From an uncultured Eubacteriales bacterium (GTDB taxonomy: Bacteria > Bacillota > Clostridia > Oscillospirales > Butyricicoccaceae), in the NCBI GenBank assembly GCA_934675045.1, contig CAKUPI010000077.1:1-7873 (forward strand): DNA of 7,873 nt, read 5' to 3'. Made by a program: the position numbers and the translations under genes. Each line of letters starts with the position of its first letter. Within the stretch, counting starts at the first letter, position 1. The notes under the pieces are model-generated. The model was not told the origin of the DNA and ran no database searches. It worked only from the letters and a program-made list of their open reading frames with translations. This document shows, piece after piece, positions 1 through 5,752 of this stretch.

Positions 1-4
1 TATA

Positions 5-32
5 TTGACGTTTTTTAAGAAAGTGTTAAAAT
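5..32 (+). promoter_or_regulatory. Sigma-A promoter P1 of SBP1 (extended -10)
   Basis: The -35 box TTGACG is at 5-10 and the -10 box TAAAAT at 27-32, with a 16-bp spacer. A TG dinucleotide at 24-25 stands one base before the -10 box, which makes it an extended -10 promoter. Transcription should start near 39-40 and leave a leader of about 60 nt before SBP1. The same element occurs exactly 2020 bp downstream in front of SBP2, and that conservation supports the call. Confidence 0.85.
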
Positions 33-39
33 AAGATTT

Positions 40-55
40 GCTTTTACAGCAAAGC
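40..55 (+). other. 5'-terminal leader hairpin of the SBP1 transcript
   Basis: GCTTT (40-44) pairs with AAAGC (51-55) around a 6-nt loop, almost at the predicted 5' end of the mRNA. Both arms are kept in the SBP2 leader (2060-2064 and 2071-2075) although the loop differs (TACAGC against TATGGC). A second possible pairing, CTGG 55-58 with CCAG 75-78, is also kept at the equivalent SBP2 positions. Hairpins at a 5' end are known to protect bacterial mRNAs from decay; that role here is inference. The leader is too short to hold a T-box or a typical riboswitch. Confidence 0.4.
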
Positions 56-84
56 TGGTCGGCATGACCGCCTGCCAGACAAAG

Positions 85-91
85 AAGGAGG
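85..91 (+). promoter_or_regulatory. Ribosome binding site that decides the SBP1 start
   Basis: AAGGAGG lies 4 nt before the ATG at 96 and 7 nt before the ATG at 99. In SBP2 the identical AAGGAGG (2105-2111) lies 7 nt before its only ATG (2119). Spacing and alignment therefore favour 99 over 96 as the start of SBP1; the proteins would differ by one methionine. Confidence 0.75.
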
Positions 92-98
92 AAATATG

Positions 99-1760
99 AT
101 GAAAAGACTGCTTTCCCTGCTGCTCGCGCTGTCCATGCTGTTCGCGCTGGCTGCCTGCGGCAACGGTACGGAAGACCCCGGCAAGCAAAACCCGGATGAT
201 TCCCAGAACGGCGCCCCCACCGAGGGCGGCGGAACGGCTGCCGAGCCGGCCGACAACGTCGTGCGCTATGGCCGCGACATGGCGAGCATGGGCAACCTCA
301 ACACGTTGCTGAGCACCTACAACCAGATTTTTGAGGCTTCCGACTGCGTATTCGATCAACTCCTTCGCAAAAACCCCTTTACCCTTGAAACCGAGCCCGT
401 CCTGCTGACCGACTTCCCCGAAATTTCCGAGGACGGCACCCTTTTCACCTTTGAGCTGAAACAGGGAGTCAAGTTCCACGACGGCACCGAGCTGACCTCC
501 AAAGACGTTCAGTACACCTTCTCCCGCTTCTTTGACCCCGACTCCGGCAACCTCAACGGCTATATGGCCAACATGATCAAGGGCGCCGATGAAATGCTCA
601 ACAGCGAGCCCAACGGCAAGATCGACACGCTGGAGTCGTTTACCGTCATCGACGACTACCACTTCACCATCGAGCTGGCTTACGGCTACACCGCCTTCGT
701 GCCCGTTCTGGCCGTCGCCCCCCTCAACATCGTCCCGATGGACGCCTGCGAGGCCGCCGGCGACCGCTGGGGCATCGACGTTCTGATCGGCACCGGCCCC
801 TTCAAAATGGAGTCCTTTAACCCCAACAACGAGCTGGTTCTGGTCCGCAATGAAGAGTATCACGGCAACGTGCCCAAGCTGGCCGGCGTCGAGATCATCA
901 ACATGGACCCCAACACCGCCCTCATCGAGTGGGAAGCCGGCACCATTGACGTCTGTGCCGTCGGCACCGATCTGGTTGACGGCTACCTCGACAACCCCGA
1001 GTACACCGACAACGTCCAGTTTGTCGAGTATGTCGGCATTCACGCGCTGAACTTCAACCATAGCATGAAGCCCTTTGACGACCAGCGCGTCCGTCTGGCC
1101 GTCGGCCTGGCCACCGACACGCAGAGCCTGTGCGACGGCTACTTCCAGGGCCACATTCGCCCCGCCAAGTCCTTCATCCCCGCCGGCATCCCCGGTTACG
1201 ACGACAGCCTGCCCGCCCTTGAGTACAACCCTGAGCGCTCCAAGGAGCTGCTGGCCGAGGCCGGTTATCCCGACGGCATCACCTTCACCACCACCGTCAC
1301 CGAAGGCTCTTCCTTTGAGAAGATCTATCAGGTTTTGCAGGAGCAGTACAAGAAGGTCAACATCACGATGGAAATCGAAAAGGTCGACTCCGCCGGTTGG
1401 TTTGACAAGCGCTCAACCGGTCACGTCCAGTTCTTTATGAACAACTGGTACGCCGACTTCATCGATCCTGACAACTTCCTCTACGGCCTGTACCACAGCT
1501 CGGTTTCCGAGTTCTTCTCCAACGGCTGGGTCGACCCCGAGTGGGACGCCAAGCTGGACGCCGGCCGCCTGATCGCCGACCCCGCCGAAAAGCAGAAGTA
1601 CTACGCCGAACTGGAGTACTGGCTCACCCGCGAGAAAGTCGCCGAATGGCCGCTGTACTCCCCCGCCGGTTATTATCTGATCTCCGACCGCGTGCACGAC
1701 GTATTCTGCAAGCGCGATAACCTCATGTCCTTCTCGGAGGGCTATATCGTCGAAGAATAA
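99..1760 (+). CDS. Lipoprotein solute-binding protein, family 5 (SBP1)
   Basis: Extracellular substrate receptor of a peptide/nickel-type ABC importer, anchored to the outer face of the membrane. The 553 residues begin with a lipoprotein signal peptide: positive KR, a Leu-rich core and lipobox LAAC with Cys20 as the lipidated residue. A flexible Gly/Pro/Asp/Glu-rich linker follows to about residue 52. The SBP_bac_5 body shows family hallmarks: EDGTLFTFELKQGVKFHDGT (111-130), GTGPFKMESFNPNN (231-244), PFDDQRVRLAVG (325-336) and DFIDPDNF (453-460). Length is normal for the family. The gene is complete, has its own promoter, and is followed at once by a strong terminator, so it is expressed apart from the permease genes. 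It presumably serves the DppBCDF transporter downstream. An in-frame ATG at 96 is an alternative start. The exact ligand (dipeptide, oligopeptide or other) cannot be read from the sequence. Confidence 0.93.
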   Translation: MKRLLSLLLALSMLFALAACGNGTEDPGKQNPDDSQNGAPTEGGGTAAEPADNVVRYGRDMASMGNLNTLLSTYNQIFEASDCVFDQLLRKNPFTLETEPVLLTDFPEISEDGTLFTFELKQGVKFHDGTELTSKDVQYTFSRFFDPDSGNLNGYMANMIKGADEMLNSEPNGKIDTLESFTVIDDYHFTIELAYGYTAFVPVLAVAPLNIVPMDACEAAGDRWGIDVLIGTGPFKMESFNPNNELVLVRNEEYHGNVPKLAGVEIINMDPNTALIEWEAGTIDVCAVGTDLVDGYLDNPEYTDNVQFVEYVGIHALNFNHSMKPFDDQRVRLAVGLATDTQSLCDGYFQGHIRPAKSFIPAGIPGYDDSLPALEYNPERSKELLAEAGYPDGITFTTTVTEGSSFEKIYQVLQEQYKKVNITMEIEKVDSAGWFDKRSTGHVQFFMNNWYADFIDPDNFLYGLYHSSVSEFFSNGWVDPEWDAKLDAGRLIADPAEKQKYYAELEYWLTREKVAEWPLYSPAGYYLISDRVHDVFCKRDNLMSFSEGYIVEE

Positions 1761-1773
1761 TCCCCGAAGCCGC

Positions 1774-1810
1774 ACAAAGCACATGGCAAGCGCCATGTGC
1801 TTTGTTTTTT
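1774..1810 (+). terminator. Intrinsic terminator after SBP1
   Basis: A perfect 14-bp stem pairs 1774-1787 with 1792-1805 around the loop AAGC, and the T run 1805-1810 follows. It starts 14 nt after the SBP1 stop, so SBP1 should be a monocistronic transcript. There is no matching T run on the other strand, so it works in one direction only. The same stem recurs after dppF (7744-7773) with only a loop change. Confidence 0.93.
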
Positions 1811-1904
1811 GCCCGGAAAACCAAAACAATCCGTACTGTTATTTCATTATTCTACATTTTGTATCGGCTTTTACTTTTTTCCTCAGCATAAAGCCGCACC
1901 TTTC
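1775..1904 (+). repeat. Terminator-spacer repeat, copy A
   Basis: These 130 bp match 7744-7873 without gaps; by hand I count 12 mismatches. Homology begins exactly at the terminator stem and reaches the end of the window in the second copy. The stem arms are identical, and five of the mismatches cluster at 1839-1848. The copy joins the end of SBP1 to sequence that otherwise follows dppF. Confidence 0.9.
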
Positions 1905-2024
1905 GCTGCCATACACCCGGCAGCCGGGTTTATCATTTATTAATATTTTAACATTAAGTTGTAAGTAATGCACAATTTTACTTTTGTATGTTTGGGCATT
2001 ATTCAGGAAATAACCCTTGAGATA
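1811..2024. other. AT-rich spacer without genes, with small hairpins
   Basis: I see no credible gene here; the only sizeable reading frame (1783-1968) starts inside the terminator and has no ribosome site. The spacer holds two modest inverted repeats: CGGCTTT 1865-1871 with AAAGCCG 1890-1896 (an 18-nt loop), and ACCCGG 1915-1920 with CCGGGT 1924-1929 followed by TTTA. GCTGCC 1905-1910 could pair with GGCAGC 1919-1924 and would compete with the latter. TAATGC 1966-1971 and GCATTA 1996-2001 form a wide inverted repeat upstream of P2. No function can be assigned. Confidence 0.5.
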
Positions 2025-2052
2025 TTGACGTTTTTTAAGAAAGTGTTAAAAT
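2025..2052 (+). promoter_or_regulatory. Sigma-A promoter P2 of the SBP2-dppBCDF operon
   Basis: TTGACG at 2025-2030 and TAAAAT at 2047-2052 are separated by 16 bp, with TG at 2044-2045 (extended -10). The element is base-for-base identical to P1 from the -35 through the -10 box, so both binding proteins probably respond to the same signals. Transcription should start near 2059-2060, at the leader hairpin 2060-2075. Confidence 0.85.
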
Positions 2053-2118
2053 AAGATTTGCTTTTATGGCAAAGCTGGCCGGTGCATTAGCCCGCCAGAC
2101 AAAAAAGGAGGACCTACA

Positions 2119-3780
2119 ATGAAAAGACTGCTTTCCCTGCTGCTTGCGCTGTCCATGCTGTTCGCGCTGGCTGCCTGCGGCAAAGGAACGGAAGACCCCG
2201 GTAATAAAAACCCGGACGACTCCCAGAACGGCGCCCCCACCGAGGGCGGCGGAACGGCTGCTGAACCTGCCGACAACGTCGTGCGCTACGGCCTCGACAT
2301 GGCAAACATGGGCAACCTCAACTCCCTGCTGAGCACTTACAATCAGATTTTCCAGGCTTCTGACTGCATGTTCGATCAGCTCCTGCGCAAAAACCCGTAC
2401 ACACTTGAGCTCGAGCCCAACCTGCTGACCGACTTCCCCGAGATTTCCGAGGACGGCACCCTTTTCACCTTTGAGCTGAAGCAGGGAGTCAAGTTCCACG
2501 ACGGCACCGAGCTGACCGCCAAGGACGTTCAGTACACTTTCTCCCGCTTCTTTGACCCCGACTCCGGCAACCTCAACGGCTATATGGCCAACATGATCAA
2601 GGGCGCCGACGAGATGCTCAAAAGCGAGACCAACGGCAAGATCGACATGCTGGACTCGATCACCATCATCGACGACTACCACTTCACCATTGAGCTGTCT
2701 TACGGCTACACCGCCTTCCAGTCCATTCTGGCCGTCGCCCCCCTCGGCATCGTCCCGATGGACGCCTGCGAGGCCGCCGGCGACCGCTGGGGCATCGACA
2801 CTCTGATCGGCACCGGCCCCTTCAAGATGGAGTCCTTTAACCCCAACAACGAGCTGGTTCTGGTCCGCAATGAAGAGTATCACGGCAACGTGCCCAAGCT
2901 GGCCGGCGTCGAGTTCATCAACATGGACGCCAACACCGCCCTCATCGAGTGGGAGGCCGGCACCATTGACGTCTGTGCCGTCGGCACCGACCTGGTCGAC
3001 GGATACCTCGACAACCCCGAGTACACCGACAACGTCCAGTTTGTCGAATATGTCGGCATTCACGCTCTGATCTTCAACCAGGGTATGAAGCCCTTTGACG
3101 ATCAGCGCGTCCGTCTGGCCGTCGGCCTGGCCACCGACACGCAGAGCCTGTGCGACGGCTACTTCCAGGGCCACATGCGCCCCGCCAAGTCCTTCCTCCC
3201 CGCCGGCATCCCCGGTTATGACGACAGCCTGCCCGCTCTCGAGTACAACCCCGAGCGCTCCAAGGAGCTGCTGGCCGAGGCCGGTTATCCCGACGGCATC
3301 ACTTTCACCACCACCGTCACCGAAGGCTCTTCCTTCGAGAAGATTTATCAGGTTCTGCAGGAGCAGTACCGTCAGGTCAACATCACGATGGAAATCGAGA
3401 AGGTCGATGCTGCCGGCTGGTTTGACAAGCGCTCGACCGGCCACGTCCAGTTCTTTATGAACAACTGGTACGCCGACTTCATCGATCCTGACAACTTCCT
3501 CTACACCATGTTCCACAGCTCGGTCGCCGACTTCTTCTCCAACGGCATGGTCGACCCCGAGTGGGACGCCAAGCTGGACGCCGGCCGCCTGATCGCCGAC
3601 CCCGCCGAAAAGCAGAAGTACTACGCCGAACTGGAGTACTGGCTCACCCGCGAGAAAGTCGCCGAATGGCCGCTGTACGCCCCCGCCGGCTACTACCTGA
3701 TCTCCGATCGCGTGCATGATGTCTTCTGCAAGCGCGATAACCTCATGTCCTTCTCCGAAGGCTATATTGTCGAAGAGTAA
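2119..3780 (+). CDS. Lipoprotein solute-binding protein, family 5 (SBP2)
   Basis: Close paralogue of SBP1 and first gene of the transporter operon. AAGGAGG at 2105-2111 lies 7 nt before the single ATG. Signal peptide and lipobox LAAC (Cys20) are identical to SBP1, as are the hallmark blocks at 111-130, 231-244, 325-336 and 453-460. The 41 differences are clustered: 201-203 (VPV to QSI) with 194 and 210, 318-322 (NFNHS to IFNQG), and 463-477 (six changes just after DPDNF). The rest of the body is nearly invariant. This suggests the same transporter partner with altered ligand preference, which is inference. A GC-rich hairpin in the 114-bp spacer before dppB may reduce read-through, so that the receptor is made in excess over the channel. 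Five cysteines of the mature part (83, 217, 286, 345, 537) are shared by both paralogues. Confidence 0.93.
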   Translation: MKRLLSLLLALSMLFALAACGKGTEDPGNKNPDDSQNGAPTEGGGTAAEPADNVVRYGLDMANMGNLNSLLSTYNQIFQASDCMFDQLLRKNPYTLELEPNLLTDFPEISEDGTLFTFELKQGVKFHDGTELTAKDVQYTFSRFFDPDSGNLNGYMANMIKGADEMLKSETNGKIDMLDSITIIDDYHFTIELSYGYTAFQSILAVAPLGIVPMDACEAAGDRWGIDTLIGTGPFKMESFNPNNELVLVRNEEYHGNVPKLAGVEFINMDANTALIEWEAGTIDVCAVGTDLVDGYLDNPEYTDNVQFVEYVGIHALIFNQGMKPFDDQRVRLAVGLATDTQSLCDGYFQGHMRPAKSFLPAGIPGYDDSLPALEYNPERSKELLAEAGYPDGITFTTTVTEGSSFEKIYQVLQEQYRQVNITMEIEKVDAAGWFDKRSTGHVQFFMNNWYADFIDPDNFLYTMFHSSVADFFSNGMVDPEWDAKLDAGRLIADPAEKQKYYAELEYWLTREKVAEWPLYAPAGYYLISDRVHDVFCKRDNLMSFSEGYIVEE

Positions 3781-3800
3781 TTTCCCGAAGAATAATCCCC
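3771..3800 (+). repeat. 15-bp tandem repeat across the SBP2 stop codon
   Basis: CGAAGAGTAATTTCC (3771-3785) contains the SBP2 stop and is followed directly by CGAAGAATAATCCCC (3786-3800), with 12 of 15 bases the same. The second unit is identical to the end of SBP1 (1751-1765). It looks like a small duplication or recombination scar at the 3' edge of the large repeat. Confidence 0.65.
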
Positions 3801-3825
3801 TTTTCCGAACCAATCACCAGGCCGG

Positions 3826-3855
3826 GGCCGCTCTGCCGCAGGCGGAGCGGCCTTT
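3826..3855 (+). terminator. GC-rich hairpin between SBP2 and dppB, probable leaky terminator
   Basis: A 12-bp stem pairs 3826-3837 with 3841-3852, including one G-U pair, around the loop GCA. Only three T residues (3853-3855) follow before C. The strong stem and weak T run suggest partial termination or a block to 3' decay, either of which would raise binding-protein mRNA above permease mRNA. The operon must be read through this point because dppB has no visible promoter of its own. Confidence 0.6.
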
Positions 3856-3880
3856 CAGCTCCATCAATTCGATCAAAAAA

Positions 3881-3885
3881 GAGGG
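3881..3885 (+). promoter_or_regulatory. Ribosome binding site for the TTG start of dppB
   Basis: GAGGG lies 9 nt before TTG 3895-3897. An ATG at 3887 is only 1 nt from this site, is out of frame with dppB, and opens an 8-codon frame ending at 3913. The TTG is the only start that keeps the first membrane segment of DppB. Confidence 0.6.
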
Positions 3886-3894
3886 TATGAACGT

Positions 3895-4824
3895 TTGCTT
3901 AAGTATTTATTGAGCCGCATCTGGCAATCGGTCATCGTACTCATCGGCGTCACGCTTGTGACCTTTATTTTGCTCAACGTCGTCCCCGGCGACCCCGTGC
4001 TTGTCATGCTCAACAAGCGCGCCGACGCCGAAACGGTTGAGCGCGTGCGCCATGAGCTGGGTCTTGACCGGCCTTTGTACGTCCAGTATTTTGACTTTGT
4101 CACCGGCGCCGTGCAGGGCGATTTCGGCACCTCGTACTTCCAGAAGCGCCCCGTTACCGAAATGCTCAATCAGGGCTTCCAGCTGACCTTCAAGCTGGGC
4201 GCCCTCTCGCTGGTCTTTTCCATCATCTTCGGCCTGCTCATCGGCACGCTGGCCGCACTGTTCCGCGGCAAGTTCCTCGACCATTTCCTGATGTTCATCG
4301 CCATGCTCGGCATTTCGGTGCCCGTATTCTGGCTGGCCGTTCTGATGCAGATTCTCTTCGGCCTCAAGCTGGGCTGGCTGCCCATCTCCGGCATGAAGCA
4401 GGACGGCTGGCTCATCATGCCGGTCATCTGCCTCGGCGTCTCCTACGGCGCCTCGGCCTCGCGTCTGATCCGCACCAACATGCTGGACGCCCTCGGCCAG
4501 GACTACGTCCGCACCGCCCGCGCCAAGGGCGTTTCCGAATCGCTCGTCGTCTGCAAGCACGTTTTGAAAAACGCCGCCATTCCCATCGTCACGCTGGTCG
4601 GCATGCAGCTGCGTTCGCTCATTTCGGGCGCCATGGTCGTCGAGATGGTCTTTTCGCTGCACGGCCTGGGCAAAATCGCCTTTGCCGCCGTCACCTCGCG
4701 CGATATTCCCATTGTTCAGGGCACGGTTTTGTACACGGCGGCCGTTTATGTTGTCATCAATCTCATTGTCGATATGCTGTATGGGGTTCTCGATCCCCGT
4801 ATCCGCATTGTAAAGGGGGCGTAA
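3895..4824 (+). CDS. dppB: Peptide-type ABC transporter permease, DppB/OppB family
   Basis: One of two inner-membrane channel subunits; it pairs with DppC to form the path for the substrate delivered by SBP1 or SBP2. The 309 residues are normal for the family. The N-terminus MLKYLLSRI leads into a first membrane segment (about 10-30), then the family motif PGDPV (31-35) and an extracytoplasmic stretch with ELGLDRPLYVQYF (54-66) and GDFGTS (75-80). Further hydrophobic segments lie near 101-122, 131-155, 172-190, 227-250 and 275-297. The cytoplasmic EAA-type loop DYVRTARAKGVSE (203-215), which docks on the ATPases, is intact, and the end DPRIR is typical. The start is TTG, since no in-frame ATG exists before the first membrane segment and GAGGG sits 9 nt upstream. 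dppC follows after 4 bp. DppB against OppB cannot be settled by eye. Confidence 0.92.
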   Translation: MLKYLLSRIWQSVIVLIGVTLVTFILLNVVPGDPVLVMLNKRADAETVERVRHELGLDRPLYVQYFDFVTGAVQGDFGTSYFQKRPVTEMLNQGFQLTFKLGALSLVFSIIFGLLIGTLAALFRGKFLDHFLMFIAMLGISVPVFWLAVLMQILFGLKLGWLPISGMKQDGWLIMPVICLGVSYGASASRLIRTNMLDALGQDYVRTARAKGVSESLVVCKHVLKNAAIPIVTLVGMQLRSLISGAMVVEMVFSLHGLGKIAFAAVTSRDIPIVQGTVLYTAAVYVVINLIVDMLYGVLDPRIRIVKGA

Positions 4825-4828
4825 GGGT

Positions 4829-5740
4829 ATGGCGTTTAAAAGCAAAAAGGCCCGCGTCATGGAAGAGCTGGGCCTGTCCGGTGAGGACGTACGCGCCTCG
4901 ACTCTGTACCGTGACGCCTGGAAGCGTTTGAAAAAGAACAAACTGGCCATCGCCAGCTTTATCGTGCTGGTGCTCATCGCGCTGATCGCCATTTTCGCTC
5001 CGCTGATCGCGCCGTATGACCCCTATTTGCAGCAGACCAACCACATCAGCGAAGGCCCCTCGGCCGAGCACTGGTTCGGCACCGACGATATCGGCCGCGA
5101 CATCTTTTCGCGCGTCATCTACGGCAGCCGGATTTCCATGATTGTCGGCGTCGTCTGCGAGGGCATCTGCGTGCCTATCGCCGTCATCCTCGGCTCGCTG
5201 GCCGGCTACTTCGGCGGCTGGGTGGACTCGCTCATCTCGCGCATCATCGAGATTTTCTCCTCTTTCCCCCTCATTCTGTTCGCCATCGCCGTCATGTTCA
5301 TCCTCGGCCCCGGCATTATGAACGTCTTTATCGCCATCGGCATTATCGGCTGGACGGGCCTTGCGCGTATGATACGCGGGCAGATTATGCAGCTGAAGGA
5401 AAAGGAGTTTGTCGAGGCGGCCCGCGCCAGCGGCGCTTCGAGCATGAAGATCATCTTCCGCCACCTCATCCCCAACTGCCTGTCCACCATCATCGTCGTC
5501 ATCACGCTGGACATCCCCGGCGACATCATGCTGGAATCGACGCTCTCCTTTGTCGGTCTGGGCGTGCAGCCTCCCGCACCGAGCTGGGGCTCGATGATTT
5601 CCGAAGGCCGCAAGTTCATCCGCCAGAACGTGTCTTACAGCTTCTTCCCCGGCCTTGCCATCATGCTGGTTGTTCTGGCCTTTAACACCCTGGGCGACGG
5701 CGTGCGCGACGCGCTCGATCCCAAGCTGAAAAATCTGTAA
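4829..5740 (+). CDS. dppC: Peptide-type ABC transporter permease, DppC/OppC family
   Basis: Second channel subunit, partner of DppB. The 303 residues have a short cytoplasmic N-terminal tail and an OppC_N-type region with the first membrane segment (about 39-60). The family motif HWFGTDDIGRDIFSRVIYG (81-99) follows, with further hydrophobic segments near 104-125, 145-160, 163-178, 219-240 and 272-287. The EAA-type loop EFVEAARASGASS (193-205), followed by FRHLIPN (210-216), is the docking site for the ATPases. FVGLGVQPPAPSWG (241-254) and the end GDGVRDALDPKLK are typical. The ATG is 4 bp after the dppB stop, and AAGGGGG at 4813-4819, inside the end of dppB, serves as ribosome site, so the two are probably translationally coupled. 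Nothing is missing or unusual. Confidence 0.94.
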   Translation: MAFKSKKARVMEELGLSGEDVRASTLYRDAWKRLKKNKLAIASFIVLVLIALIAIFAPLIAPYDPYLQQTNHISEGPSAEHWFGTDDIGRDIFSRVIYGSRISMIVGVVCEGICVPIAVILGSLAGYFGGWVDSLISRIIEIFSSFPLILFAIAVMFILGPGIMNVFIAIGIIGWTGLARMIRGQIMQLKEKEFVEAARASGASSMKIIFRHLIPNCLSTIIVVITLDIPGDIMLESTLSFVGLGVQPPAPSWGSMISEGRKFIRQNVSYSFFPGLAIMLVVLAFNTLGDGVRDALDPKLKNL

Positions 5741-5752
5741 GGAGGGAGAAAC

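Larger units (their letters stand above)
2..1765 (+). repeat. Tandem duplication, unit 1 (promoter, leader, SBP1)
   Basis: This stretch aligns to 2022-3785 at a constant offset of 2020 bp from the promoter through the stop codon, with no net insertion or deletion. The two units share the promoter, the ribosome site and the whole binding-protein gene. The left boundary may lie outside the window. After the stop the units diverge: unit 1 runs into a terminator, unit 2 into the dppB leader. Confidence 0.9.
2022..3785 (+). repeat. Tandem duplication, unit 2 (promoter, leader, SBP2)
   Basis: Second copy of the promoter-SBP unit, offset 2020 bp from the first. The encoded proteins align over 553 residues with 41 differences by hand count and no gaps. 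This copy is joined to the permease operon rather than to a strong terminator. Confidence 0.9.

Noticed and set aside
11..25. CodY-box-like sequence in the promoter spacer (and at 2031-2045)
   Set aside because: CodY controls peptide transporters in some Bacillota, but the best match to AATTTTCWGAAAATT has about five mismatches in an AT-rich stretch, which is expected by chance.
96..98. ATG at 96 as the SBP1 start
   Set aside because: It is only 4 nt from AAGGAGG and has no counterpart in SBP2; the ATG at 99 has 7-nt spacing and aligns with the SBP2 start. It cannot be excluded entirely.
33..98. Riboswitch or T-box in the SBP leaders
   Set aside because: The leader is about 60 nt and contains no anti-terminator or terminator pair, T-box motif or conserved aptamer core that I can recognise.
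1783..1968. Small + strand frame of 61 codons after SBP1
   Set aside because: It begins within the terminator stem, has no ribosome site, and its translation looks like AT-rich spacer sequence.
1761..2118. Insertion sequence, integrase site or CRISPR array between the two SBP genes
   Set aside because: There are no transposase fragments, no terminal inverted repeats with target duplications and no regularly spaced repeats. The spacer is explained by the terminator-spacer repeat and the promoter.
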